Origin: Kutzneria sp. CA-103260
GTDB lineage: Bacteria; Actinomycetota; Actinomycetes; Mycobacteriales; Pseudonocardiaceae
Reading direction: 5' to 3'
Length of the DNA: 64,000 nucleotides
Assembly: GCF_018263855.1 (NCBI RefSeq)
Contig: NZ_CP073318.1
Location: forward strand, 992,001-1,056,000
Below the pieces are notes generated by a model, which worked only from the letters and a program-made list of their open reading frames with translations, did not search any database and had not been told where the DNA came from. Each line of letters opens with the position of its first letter. Position 1 is the stretch's first letter. Below are positions 20,670 to 28,972 of the stretch, one piece after another. The position numbers and the translations under genes were made by a program.

Positions 20670-21284
20670 TCAGGTCAACTCGCCGGCACTGTTTTGCTCG
20701 CGCAGGCTGTCGCCTGAGTACGACCGGCGGAGCCCGTCCAACACGAGGGTGATGACACCGTCGGCCTCGGCCCGCCACCCGGGGCGGTCATGGGCCGCAC
20801 CGATGCCGTGCAGCGCCATCATCACGGCACCGGCACTCACGTCGTCGCGGACGGCGCCGTCCTTCACGGCGGCGGCCACCAGGTCGGTGACAGCCTGCTC
20901 CAGCGCCCGGCTGCCCTCGGCGAGGGCACTCGAGCGATCGGCCATGAGCGTGGCCAGCGTCCGGGCCAGGCCCTGGTGGGCGTCCATGTGGTCGACCATG
21001 CCGCGCAGAAAGGCCGCCAACGCCTCCGCCGCGGGCAGCGTGGCCTGTAGCTGGCGGGCGCGGTCGCACAGCGTGGCGACTTCCCCGTGGTAGACCGCCT
21101 CGGCCAGCGCCTCCCGGGTGGGGAAGTGGCGGTACAGCGTGCCGGTGCCCACCCCGGCCAGGCGGGCGAAGTCGTCGAAGCGCAGGTCGAAGAAGTCGCC
21201 GGCGTCGAAGACCTCCCGGGCTGTGGCGAGCAGGGCCTCGCGCTTGCGTTGGGCGTCGGCCCGCAGTGGCTTGTCGGCGGTCAT
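20670..21284 (-). CDS. TetR-family transcriptional regulator
   Basis: A 204-residue repressor. The N-terminal HTH reads REALLATAREVFDAG, then FDDFARLAGVGTGTLYRHFP, a classical TetR recognition helix; the C-terminal ligand domain is typical in length. The start at 21284 has AGGAGG 7 nt upstream, so the longer open frame is not used. It is divergent from the ketopantoate-reductase-like gene, with two near-identical palindromes in between (21306-21347), which predicts that it controls that gene and itself. Confidence 0.93.
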   Translation of the reverse strand: MTADKPLRADAQRKREALLATAREVFDAGDFFDLRFDDFARLAGVGTGTLYRHFPTREALAEAVYHGEVATLCDRARQLQATLPAAEALAAFLRGMVDHMDAHQGLARTLATLMADRSSALAEGSRALEQAVTDLVAAAVKDGAVRDDVSAGAVMMALHGIGAAHDRPGWRAEADGVITLVLDGLRRSYSGDSLREQNSAGELT

Positions 21285-21305
21285 GCGCTGCCTCCTGTTG
21301 ACAAA

Positions 21306-21347
21306 TGGAGATGACCTCCATATTTTGGAAAGTGGAGATGATCTCCA
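21306..21347. promoter_or_regulatory. Twin TetR operators
   Basis: TGGAGATGACCTCCA (21306-21320) and TGGAGATGATCTCCA (21333-21347) are the same 15-bp sequence with one difference, each with inverted TGGAG/CTCCA arms, spaced 27 bp centre to centre. They fill the space between the TetR gene and the divergent reductase gene. Confidence 0.75.
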
Positions 21348-21374
21348 GATCGATCGTACCCCACGAGGTGCAGC

Positions 21375-22334
21375 GTGAAGATCCTGATGTTCGGCCGAGG
21401 CGTGATCGCCACGGTCTACGGCTGGGCCCTGCAACAGGCGGGACATGACGTCGAGTTCTACGTCCGCCCGGGCCGCGCGGCGGCGTACGGGGACACGGTG
21501 GACCTCGACCTGTTCGATATGCGGCGCCGGGTGTGGGGGCAGCGCGTCGTGGAGAAGTGGCCGGTGCGTTACCGCGAGGCGCTGGAGCCGGACCACGATT
21601 TCGACTTGATCGTGCTGAGCGTGCCGCACCACCGCCTCGCGGAGGCGGCGGCTTTCCTGGCCCCGCGCGTCAGCAAAGCGACGGTGCTGGTCTTCGGCAA
21701 CGTCTGGGCCGAGCCGCTGGCCGCGATCGGCGCACTTCCCGTCGACCGGATCGCCTGGGGCTTTCCCCAGGCTGGTGGCGGTTTCGGCGCGGACGGCGTG
21801 CTCCGCGGGGCGCTGCTGCCGTCGGTCGTCTTCGGCACCCTCGGCCAGCCCCCGACCGACCGGGAGCGGGCCGTGCGCCAGGCGTTTCGCGAGGCCGGGT
21901 TCCGGCTTAAGGAGCGGCCTGACTTCCGCGGCTGGCTGTGGGTCCATTTCGTGTCGGATGCGGGCCTGTTCTCGCAGGGCCTGCGGCTGGGTTCCCTGTC
22001 TAAGCTGGCCGGGTCGACGAGCGACTTCCGTGAGGCGCTGCTGACCGGCCGCGAACTGCTGCCGCTTCTCCAGGCGCGCGGCATTGACCTGCGACGTCAC
22101 CGGGGCGGTGTGCTGCTGTTCCGGGTGCCCACCTGGCTGATGGCCCCCGCGCTCGCCTGGCTGGCTGCTCATGTCGCGCCGGTGCGCGTGAATTTTGCGG
22201 CGCACTCCGCCCCTGACGCCGAGGAGCCGCGTGAGGTCTGCCGGGACACCCTGGCCGAAGCACGACGGTTGGGCGTCGCGGTGCCGCGACTGGAGGCGGC
22301 GGAACCGAGCTTCGCCCGCGAGGGGAAGGGCTGA
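21375..22334 (+). CDS. Ketopantoate reductase (ApbA/PanE) family oxidoreductase
   Basis: A 319-residue protein with an N-terminal Rossmann motif (MKILMFGRGVIATVYG; G-x-G-x-x-A/T) and the later LVFGNVWAEP region in place of the family's N-G containing loop. The segment around DFRGWLWVHFVSDAGL corresponds to the region that holds the catalytic Lys in true PanE, and no Lys is seen there, so pantothenate synthesis is unlikely. GTG start at 21375. It is probably repressed by the divergent TetR protein. Substrate unknown; many TetR-linked members act in stress or detoxification. Confidence 0.85.
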   Translation: MKILMFGRGVIATVYGWALQQAGHDVEFYVRPGRAAAYGDTVDLDLFDMRRRVWGQRVVEKWPVRYREALEPDHDFDLIVLSVPHHRLAEAAAFLAPRVSKATVLVFGNVWAEPLAAIGALPVDRIAWGFPQAGGGFGADGVLRGALLPSVVFGTLGQPPTDRERAVRQAFREAGFRLKERPDFRGWLWVHFVSDAGLFSQGLRLGSLSKLAGSTSDFREALLTGRELLPLLQARGIDLRRHRGGVLLFRVPTWLMAPALAWLAAHVAPVRVNFAAHSAPDAEEPREVCRDTLAEARRLGVAVPRLEAAEPSFAREGKG

Positions 22335-22701
22335 GCCGAAGCGCTTAGCCGGAAACGTCCTCTTCTAGCCGCTGAGCGGGTGTTTGTTTCAACGGTCGCC
22401 CTCGTTGTGTGTAGTGCTGTCTGCCGTATCGGCGGGGCGGGATTTCATTGAGATGCGGTGATCGCGGCAACGTGTAACGCGACGGCACCCCTCGGTTCAT
22501 GAGCGAAGATACGTCCTGAGACTTGACTTCGACCGGTGATGTGCGGGACCGCTGATCGGGTATGTCGACGGAACCGACAACCCGAATGGTCTACGATGGC
22601 CGACCAGTGGAATCACCCGAATGGTCCTTGGGGGTATAGGTATTTTGGGTCTGCACTAGCTCCGCTGACCGTGGCAATCCTCCCTTCTGTTGGAGTACCC
22701 C
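22335..22701. promoter_or_regulatory. Upstream region of the glycine-rich protein gene with 12-bp direct repeats
   Basis: This 367-bp gap has no gene. ACCCGAATGGTC occurs exactly at 22580-22591 and 22615-22626, a 35-bp period, just ahead of an AT-rich GGTATAGGTATTTT block (about 22635-22648) that may be the core promoter. The arrangement suggests an activator site for the gene at 22702. Confidence 0.45.
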
Positions 22702-24477
22702 ATGCGTAGTAGCCGTGTTCTGCCTATTGCGATCTTCGCAATCTGTGGACTCCTGTCGTCGGCGGTCACCGCAGTGGCAGGGGAAGCCAGGACGACCGGC
22801 AGCCGGGCCCTGTCGGCGTCCCCAGTGACGCAGACGTTCACCTTCACCGGTGGTGAGCAGACCCTGGCGATACCGGTGGGGGTGACGCGTGTGACGGTCA
22901 CGGCGGTAGGCGCCAAGGGAGCGTCTGGCGCGAGCGAGTGTGGCACGGGCGGCGCGGGAGGCTTCGGCGAAACGGCCACGGCGACGGTGTCGGTCACCGG
23001 AGGGCAAACGCTGTATGTCGAGGTCGGCGGCAACGGTGCCACCAACGCCAGCGCGGGCGCGGGCGGAGGAGGCGGTTTCAACGGCGGCGGAGGCGGCTCG
23101 GGCGGCTTCCAGAGCGGCGGGACCTCTTCGGGGGTCTGCGCGGGTAGCTCGGTTGGCGGTGGCGGTGGCGGTGCCGCCGACGTGCGCACCCAGTCGGCGT
23201 CCACGCCGTTGTCGACCAATGACTCGCGGCTGGTCGTGGCAGCCGGTGGGGCGGGCGGTGGCGGCGGTAATCACGCTCCGGCTGGCACCCCGGCCAACGG
23301 CGGCACCGGTGGGGCGGCCGCGGCGGCCGGCACGTCCGGCGCGGACATGTCAGCCACCTTCGCGTCCGACACAGGCCCGGAGCCGGTGGTCATCCACGGT
23401 GCCAGCAGTGGCCAAGCCGGGAGCGCCACCACCGGGGGCGCGGGCGGCTCGCGCGGTCAGGCCACCACCGTGCCGGCCGGCTGTTTTATTGCGAACACGG
23501 CCAGTGCTGGGGCAGCCGGCGGTTTGGGACAGGGCGGTGGCGGTGGCGCCGCTGCGTCAGGTGGCGGTGGCGGCGGTGGTGGCGGCTACCAGGGTGGTGG
23601 CGGTGGTGGCTCGGCCGACACTGTCACGTGCTTCAGCTCCGCGGGTGTGTTCGATTTCGGTGGCGCCGGTGGTGGCGGGGGCGGGGGTTCATCCTTCGCC
23701 GTTTCCACGGCCACCGGGGCGTCCTTCACTCCGGACACCACCGGCACCCCGTCGGTGACGATCACCTACACCCCGGCGTCCATCACCGCCAGCGCGGGCA
23801 ACGGCCAGTCCACCGCGGTCGGCACCGCGTTCCCGACGGCATTGGCCGCCACGGTCACCGACGCCGACGGCAACCCGGTCCCTGGGGTCACTGTCACCTT
23901 CACCGTGCCCACCAGCGGGCCATCAGCTACCTTCCCCGGGAGCGCCGCCAGCGCCACGGCGGTCACCGACGCGACGGGCGTGGCCACCGCGCCGACCCTG
24001 ACCGCCAACAACACAGTCGGCTCCTACACGGTCACCGCGACCGCCCCAGACGTCAGTGGAACCGCCGGCTTCGCCCTGAGCAACGTCCCCAACCGGGCCA
24101 CCCTGGCGCTGACATTGACCGCCCAGGTCCAGAACACCGGCCTGCTCACGAGGACCGTGACCTACACCCTGATCCTGACCAACCAGGGGCCCGCCACCGC
24201 CACCGCCCCGAACGTCGCCTTGCAGATCACCCCCGCGCCACTGGCTTTCCTGTGGGCCTCGGCCACCCCCACCCCGACATCCGTGGACACGCGCCTGCTG
24301 CTCACCACCACCTTCACGTGGAACAACATTCCGCCCAGCCTCGCAGCGGGCCAGAGCACCACCTACACCGTCAGTGGCACATCCCCCCTGCTGTCGGTCC
24401 TGACCGCCAACGCGACCGCGACGGCCACGCCGTTCACCAACACCGCCACCGCACGCACCATCACTGTCGTGAAATGA
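22702..24477 (+). CDS. Secreted glycine-rich protein with bacterial Ig-like and DUF11-like domains
   Basis: A 591-residue exported protein. Signal peptide about residues 1-28 (MRSSRVLPIAIFAICGLLSS). Residues about 45-355 form a glycine-rich domain whose opening (FTFTGGEQTLAIPVGVTRVT) resembles the ALK/LTK-type Gly-rich fold and which contains runs of up to nine Gly. Residues about 360-460 match a Big_1/invasin-type Ig-like domain (NPVPGVTVTFTVPTSG, then VTDATGVATAPTLTANNTVG). A DUF11-like domain follows (TYTLILTNQGPATATAPNV). There is no sortase motif or C-terminal membrane helix, so it is likely released or loosely surface bound. The start has GGAG 8 nt upstream. Role unknown; adhesion is possible. 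Confidence 0.85.
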   Translation: MRSSRVLPIAIFAICGLLSSAVTAVAGEARTTGSRALSASPVTQTFTFTGGEQTLAIPVGVTRVTVTAVGAKGASGASECGTGGAGGFGETATATVSVTGGQTLYVEVGGNGATNASAGAGGGGGFNGGGGGSGGFQSGGTSSGVCAGSSVGGGGGGAADVRTQSASTPLSTNDSRLVVAAGGAGGGGGNHAPAGTPANGGTGGAAAAAGTSGADMSATFASDTGPEPVVIHGASSGQAGSATTGGAGGSRGQATTVPAGCFIANTASAGAAGGLGQGGGGGAAASGGGGGGGGGYQGGGGGGSADTVTCFSSAGVFDFGGAGGGGGGGSSFAVSTATGASFTPDTTGTPSVTITYTPASITASAGNGQSTAVGTAFPTALAATVTDADGNPVPGVTVTFTVPTSGPSATFPGSAASATAVTDATGVATAPTLTANNTVGSYTVTATAPDVSGTAGFALSNVPNRATLALTLTAQVQNTGLLTRTVTYTLILTNQGPATATAPNVALQITPAPLAFLWASATPTPTSVDTRLLLTTTFTWNNIPPSLAAGQSTTYTVSGTSPLLSVLTANATATATPFTNTATARTITVVK

Positions 24478-24524
24478 CCCCACCACACCACCCTGGCTCC
24501 GCCATTGCCGCCGACCGGGGCTCG

Positions 24525-25070
24525 TCAACGGTCGGTCGGAGGCTGGAGCGACGTCCAGGTGAGTTCGGGCAGTGTGCCGCTGGCGACGCCGAGGTCGGCC
24601 CGGGCGTGGGCGTAGAAGTCGTTGCGCAGGAGCATGGTGTTCTTGTACGCCTCGACGAAGGCCGCCTCGTCGGGGCCGTCTTCGCGCAGAAGGCGTTCGA
24701 GCTGCCAGGCCTGTTCGTGCCAGGCCCGGGCAGCGGTGATCGTGGCGGGATCGCCGAGCAGCAGCACGGTCTCCCAGTTCAGGGCGCGTTCCGTCTCGGC
24801 TTCGGCCAGCTCGGCGAACGCGGCGTCGAGGTCGACGGGCCGGCCGGTGGCGAGCAGGTTCCTGGTCTCGGCGATGCGCCGGCACAACCGAACCATGCGC
24901 TTCACGGCGTTCGCGTACTCGGTGTAGGCCGCCAGGCGCTTGTCGTCCCAGCGCGCGGACTGCGTGCGCCGCCACCGTAATCGCTCGGCGCTGGTGGTGA
25001 CGACGAACGTCGCGGCGGAGCCGAGCAGGACGCCGGCGATGGTCAGGATCTGTGTGACGACTGGGTTCAC
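24525..25070 (-). CDS. Membrane-anchored protein of unknown function
   Basis: A 181-residue protein with one N-terminal hydrophobic segment (about residues 7-25, ILTIAGVLLGSAATFVVTTS) followed by a long, charged, helical cytoplasmic-type domain (RLRWRRTQSARWDDKRLAAY and onward) rich in Glu, Arg and Ala and probably a helical bundle. Similar one-helix proteins are common and unnamed in actinomycetes. It is convergent with the glycine-rich protein gene (47 bp apart). No enzymatic motif is seen. Confidence 0.75.
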   Translation of the reverse strand: MNPVVTQILTIAGVLLGSAATFVVTTSAERLRWRRTQSARWDDKRLAAYTEYANAVKRMVRLCRRIAETRNLLATGRPVDLDAAFAELAEAETERALNWETVLLLGDPATITAARAWHEQAWQLERLLREDGPDEAAFVEAYKNTMLLRNDFYAHARADLGVASGTLPELTWTSLQPPTDR

Positions 25071-25135
25071 GAACCGAAGCCTGGCACTGTCACCGCACGG
25101 ACATCGGGAACTTCGACGATCCGATCGCGATCGGG

Positions 25136-26032
25136 CTAGGGGCGGGAGCGGAGGCGGCGGAGCATGCGGGCGTCCTCGAAGCCGACGGCGTGGGCGGCGC
25201 TGTCCACGGTGGCGCCCTGGCCGATGAGGTGTTCGGCCCGTTCCAGACGTAGCAGCTGCTGGTAGCGCAGCGGGGTGAGGCCGGTGGCCTGGGCGAACAG
25301 GCGGGTGACGGTCCGCTCGCTGCAGCCGACGGAGCGGGCCAGCTCGGCGAGGGGGAGGCGGGCGGTGTAGCGGGCGTCGATGTGGTCCTGGAGGCGGTGC
25401 ACGGTGTCGCTGAGGTGCGAACGGTGCCGCAGCATGGCGCTGTCCTGCTGGGCGTCGCCGTTGCGGCGGGCGTAGACGACCATCTCCCGGGCGATGCGGG
25501 CGGCCATGGCCGGGCCGTGGGCGGTGGCGACCAGGTGCAGGGCCAGGTCGATGCCGGAGGCGATGCCGGCGGAGGTGACGATCCGGCCGTCGATCACGTA
25601 CAGCACGTCGTGGATCACGGTGGCGGCGGGGAACCGGTGGGCCAGTTCGTCCTGGTGCTCGTGGTGGGTGGTGCAGCGCCGCCCGTCGAGCAGGCCGGCC
25701 CGGCCGAGCTGCACGGCCCCGGAGCAGACGCTGGCGACGGTGCCGGGGAACTCCCGCAGCAGGGTCATCAGCGCCGCCCCGAGCCGCGGGGTGCGCGACA
25801 GCCGGTCGCCGGAACAGCCTGGCACGACAAGCATGTCGCCGGAGTCCAGCGCGGGGATCTCGGTCGACGCCTGGAGGCTCACGCCCTGCGCGGTCGGTAC
25901 GACCGGCGTGTCGGCCAGGTAGCTCAGCCGGTAGTCGAGGCCGAACTTGGCCGCGGCGGCGAACACGTGCGCGGGCCCGGCCAGGTCGAGCAGGTGCACG
26001 TCGGGGGCGAGCAGGAAGGCGACGGTCGGCAT
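25136..26032 (-). CDS. GlxA-family regulator (DJ-1/PfpI domain plus AraC-type HTH)
   Basis: A 298-residue protein. Residues 1-170 are a DJ-1/PfpI-like domain with the nucleophile-elbow-like SVCSGAVQLG segment; residues about 205-298 carry AraC helix-turn-helices (LPLAELARSVGCSERTVTRL, then ATGLTPLRYQQLLRLERAEH). The C-terminal half of the second HTH is short, ending soon after GFEDARMLRRL. It lies 7 bp downstream of the isochorismatase-family hydrolase, in the same operon. The known family includes activators and repressors of metabolic or stress genes; the ligand is unknown. Confidence 0.9.
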   Translation of the reverse strand: MPTVAFLLAPDVHLLDLAGPAHVFAAAAKFGLDYRLSYLADTPVVPTAQGVSLQASTEIPALDSGDMLVVPGCSGDRLSRTPRLGAALMTLLREFPGTVASVCSGAVQLGRAGLLDGRRCTTHHEHQDELAHRFPAATVIHDVLYVIDGRIVTSAGIASGIDLALHLVATAHGPAMAARIAREMVVYARRNGDAQQDSAMLRHRSHLSDTVHRLQDHIDARYTARLPLAELARSVGCSERTVTRLFAQATGLTPLRYQQLLRLERAEHLIGQGATVDSAAHAVGFEDARMLRRLRSRP

Positions 26033-26039
26033 GATCTGG

Positions 26040-26588
26040 TCAGCCTACGGCCAGCTCCGCGATCGTGCTGATGGTGGCGAACCGGCCGGACAGCGCGTAT
26101 TCGGTGCGTTCGATGATGTCCTCGACGGCGAGCTCGTCGACGCCGTTGCGGTGCGGGATGGGGAAGGTGGCGGTCGCCTCGGTGACGAACGTGACGTCGA
26201 AGCCGAGGTCGGCGGCGACCCGGGCGGTGGTCTCGCAGCACTGCTCGGTCTGGATGCCGCAGAGCACCAGCTCCCGGATGCCTTGTGCGGTCAGGATCTG
26301 CTGGAGGTTGGTGGTGGTGAAGGCGTTGCGGGAGGTCTTGCGCAGCACCGGCTCGCCCGGCTCCGGCTTGAGGCCGTCCATCAGTCGCACGAAGCCGCTG
26401 TCCTCGTCGAAGACGGTGCCGGTGCCGGGCTCGGTGTGCAGCACCCACACCACCAGGTCGCCGGCGGCGCGGGCGAGGTCGACCAGGCGGCCGGCCCGCC
26501 CGGCGATGTCCGGAGTGGACACTCGGGCCCAGCTCTCCCGCTGGCGGAACGATTCCTGGATGTCGATGACGATCAGTGCCTTGGTCAC
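26040..26588 (-). CDS. Isochorismatase-like cysteine hydrolase
   Basis: A 182-residue cytoplasmic hydrolase. The catalytic triad is visible: D9 in VIDIQESF, K84 in VLRKTSRNAF and C117 in GIQTEQCCETTA, with the family's cis-peptide region before it. Members hydrolyse isochorismate, nicotinamide or other amides. The lack of an aryl-carrier domain and of siderophore genes argues against siderophore synthesis. It is translated just before the GlxA regulator, which probably responds to its substrate or product. Confidence 0.9.
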   Translation of the reverse strand: MTKALIVIDIQESFRQRESWARVSTPDIAGRAGRLVDLARAAGDLVVWVLHTEPGTGTVFDEDSGFVRLMDGLKPEPGEPVLRKTSRNAFTTTNLQQILTAQGIRELVLCGIQTEQCCETTARVAADLGFDVTFVTEATATFPIPHRNGVDELAVEDIIERTEYALSGRFATISTIAELAVG

Positions 26589-26657
26589 ACCTGTGATGGT
26601 GCCGGCCGGGCGGTCGGCCCGACAGGCACGGTCACGTCGTCATGCGGAACGATCCGG

Positions 26658-28289
26658 TCACGACACCGACCAGGTGCCGGCGGCGGTGGTCTCGTCCACG
26701 TCGGAGGTGCGCACGGTCACCGCGACCTGCCAGGCCCCTGCCAGGGGGATCTGGGCCTCGGCGGCCCGGTAGCGACCGGTGCCGACGTGCTGCATGTCGA
26801 TCTTCAGCGGCCCGAGGTTCTGCGCCTTCAGCGTCAGGTTGACGTCCAGTTCGGCGACGTCCTCGGGGGTGCCGGTCGGGTCCTCGACGGTGACGTCGAG
26901 CAGGTTGGGTCCGGTGTGCGCGGGCGTGATGTAGATCTTGAGATTGCCCTTGCCGTTCGGGCCGCCGGTGTCGAAGGGCAGGGTCTGGCCGTCGGGCGTG
27001 GCCTGCACGACCGGCGCGGTGGCGGCCTCGGCCGTGCGCGCCGGCTCGGCGTTGACCAGGGCTGCGGTCAGACCGAGCACGATCACCGCGCCGGCGGTCT
27101 CGACCAGCACGGGCCGGCGCAGCTTGCCGACGTGCGCGCGCACCCACTTGCGGGAGAAGTAGGCCGCGCCGAGCACCACCAGCACGGCGGCGATCTTGAG
27201 CAGCAGCAGGCGGCCGTACTCGGTGTCGAGGAAACCGGCCCAGCTGCCGAGCTGCCGCCAGCTCTGGAACGTGCCGGTCGCCACCAGCACGCCCACGCAC
27301 ACCAGGGCGACCTGCGAGAACCGTTGCACGGCAACCTGGGGCGGCTTGGCCCGCCACAGCACGACCAGCCCGCCGAGCCAGATGCCCATGGCGTCCAGGT
27401 GCAGCACGTCGACCGGCATGGCCAGGCCGGCCGCCAGTCCGGTGGCGGCGTGCCCGGACATCGACCAGGTCCAGGCCAGACCGTTGAGCAGCAGCACGCC
27501 GATGCCGCCGAACACCGCCCGGCGGTCGGGCGTCCACTCGGCGGTGGCCAGCACCTCGCCGATGTACGGGGCGGCCAGCGCCAGCAGCACGATCCGCACG
27601 ATCACGCCGGTGCCGAGGGCGATGTCCAAAGTGGACGAGAACAGGTTGCCGTCGAACAGGCGGTCCAGTCCGACGCCCGCGCCGTACGGGCCCTGTAACA
27701 GCGCGCCGGCCACGGTGGCCAGCAGCAACGTCAGCCATGAACCGCCGATCAGCCGTCGGACGCTGCGCTGCACGGCCCCGCCGGGCCAGCACCAGAACAC
27801 GAACGCCACCGAGCCGACGAGCAGCGCGAACGAGGCGTATTCGAGGCCACGGGCGGTCCAGTACACAATGGACACTGCCAGGCTGCCGGCGGACGGCGCG
27901 GCGACCGGGGCGGCGGCCGAGGCGTGGCCGATGGAGAAGGTGAACGCGCCGGAGATCGGGTGCGAGTCGGCGGAGACCACGTGCCAGGACACGGTGTACG
28001 TGCCCTGGGCCGTCGAAGTCAGCGGCACGCCAACGGTTTCGCCGCGGCCGTCGATGTGGTCGGTCTTGCCGTTGTCGGCCGACGAGCCGTCCGGGGCGAT
28101 CACGTGCACGCCGTCCGGCTCCACCTGCACCGTCTCGCCGAACGTCAGAGTGACCCGGGTCGGCGCGGAATCCACCACCGCGCCGTTGGTCGGCGTGGTC
28201 GACTCCAGCACCGCGTGCGCGGACGCCTGGCCGGCGGTCGCGGCCATCGCCGCGAACACACCGGCCAGCACCAGTAAGAACGCCCTCAT
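26658..28289 (-). CDS. CopC-CopD fusion copper-transport protein
   Basis: A 543-residue protein. Signal peptide to A24, then a CopC domain beginning with the copper-ligand His25 (HAVLESTTPTNGAVV) and containing SADSHPISGAF. Residues about 150-410 hold eight predicted membrane segments of the CopD domain (for example YASFALLVGSVAFVFW, then GIWLGGLVVLWRA). The C-terminal about 120 residues form an extracytoplasmic beta domain (LKIYITPAHTGPNLLDVTVE) as in YtkA/CopD C-termini. ATG 28289 overlaps the YcnI stop (ATGA), so the two are coupled; the longer open frame lies inside ycnI. Likely role is copper uptake across the membrane. Confidence 0.93.
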   Translation of the reverse strand: MRAFLLVLAGVFAAMAATAGQASAHAVLESTTPTNGAVVDSAPTRVTLTFGETVQVEPDGVHVIAPDGSSADNGKTDHIDGRGETVGVPLTSTAQGTYTVSWHVVSADSHPISGAFTFSIGHASAAAPVAAPSAGSLAVSIVYWTARGLEYASFALLVGSVAFVFWCWPGGAVQRSVRRLIGGSWLTLLLATVAGALLQGPYGAGVGLDRLFDGNLFSSTLDIALGTGVIVRIVLLALAAPYIGEVLATAEWTPDRRAVFGGIGVLLLNGLAWTWSMSGHAATGLAAGLAMPVDVLHLDAMGIWLGGLVVLWRAKPPQVAVQRFSQVALVCVGVLVATGTFQSWRQLGSWAGFLDTEYGRLLLLKIAAVLVVLGAAYFSRKWVRAHVGKLRRPVLVETAGAVIVLGLTAALVNAEPARTAEAATAPVVQATPDGQTLPFDTGGPNGKGNLKIYITPAHTGPNLLDVTVEDPTGTPEDVAELDVNLTLKAQNLGPLKIDMQHVGTGRYRAAEAQIPLAGAWQVAVTVRTSDVDETTAAGTWSVS

Positions 28290-28972
28290 TCGGCGGCTCG
28301 ACCGCGTCGCAGCGCCGCCACCGCCAGGCCACCCGCGGCCAGCCCGATCACGATGCCGGCGATGCCGAAGGCCAGCGGCAGCGAACTGTCCGAAGTGGAG
28401 TTCGTGTCCGCCGTCGGCGTGACCGCCGCCGCGGTGCTGGCGTTCTTGGCCGTCAGCTGCACCGTCGGCGCCGGGTGCTCCGGCTCCGCGCCGCCGGGGG
28501 CCGAGGTGTCGATCCACCGCACCACGTCGCCGTTGTCGTAGGTCTGGACCGCCTTGAACACCAGCTTGTCGGTGTCGGTGGGCAGCGGGCCCATCGACAC
28601 CTCGAACTCCGCGAAGTGGTCCGGGGCAAGGGATCCGCCGCTCCAGGTGATCTTGGAGACGGCCTCGGTGATCGGGCCGTCGTCCGACTTCAGCGGCGTG
28701 GCCAGGGTGGACTTGTCGATCTGGGCCGTCCAGCCCGGCACGTCCTTGACCTCCACCGAGGCGATCGGGTGGTCGGTGGGGAAGGTGACCTCCAGCTTCA
28801 CCGTGGACGCCTTGTCCTCCTCGTTGGGCACCCGGAAGGCGATCTTCGTGTAGCTGCCCTGCGTCGCGGTGCCCGGCTGCGCCGTCACGTGCGCGTAGGC
28901 GCTGCCCGTCACGGCGAGCAGGCCGCCCACCACGATCGAGCCGAGCACGCCGAGCCGCTTCGCTGTCCTCAT
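28286..28972 (-). CDS. YcnI-like copper-binding protein (DUF1775)
   Basis: A 228-residue exported protein. Cleavage after A27 would leave His28 (HVTAQPGTATQGSYTKIAFR) as the first residue, the mono-histidine copper ligand of YcnI; the second ligand Trp lies in the KITWSGGSLAPDHFAEF segment. A C-terminal membrane helix (LPLAFGIAGIVIGLAAGGLA) ends in Arg-rich residues. The ATG at 28972 has GGAGG 6 nt upstream, so it is a real start even though the frame is open for 232 codons upstream. It works with CopC-CopD in copper handling outside the membrane. Confidence 0.9.
   Translation of the reverse strand: MRTAKRLGVLGSIVVGGLLAVTGSAYAHVTAQPGTATQGSYTKIAFRVPNEEDKASTVKLEVTFPTDHPIASVEVKDVPGWTAQIDKSTLATPLKSDDGPITEAVSKITWSGGSLAPDHFAEFEVSMGPLPTDTDKLVFKAVQTYDNGDVVRWIDTSAPGGAEPEHPAPTVQLTAKNASTAAAVTPTADTNSTSDSSLPLAFGIAGIVIGLAAGGLAVAALRRGRAAE

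Noticed and set aside
22980..23700. Dense GGC/GGT repeats considered as a CRISPR or satellite array
   Set aside because: They are Gly codons in a secreted protein with irregular spacing and no spacers.
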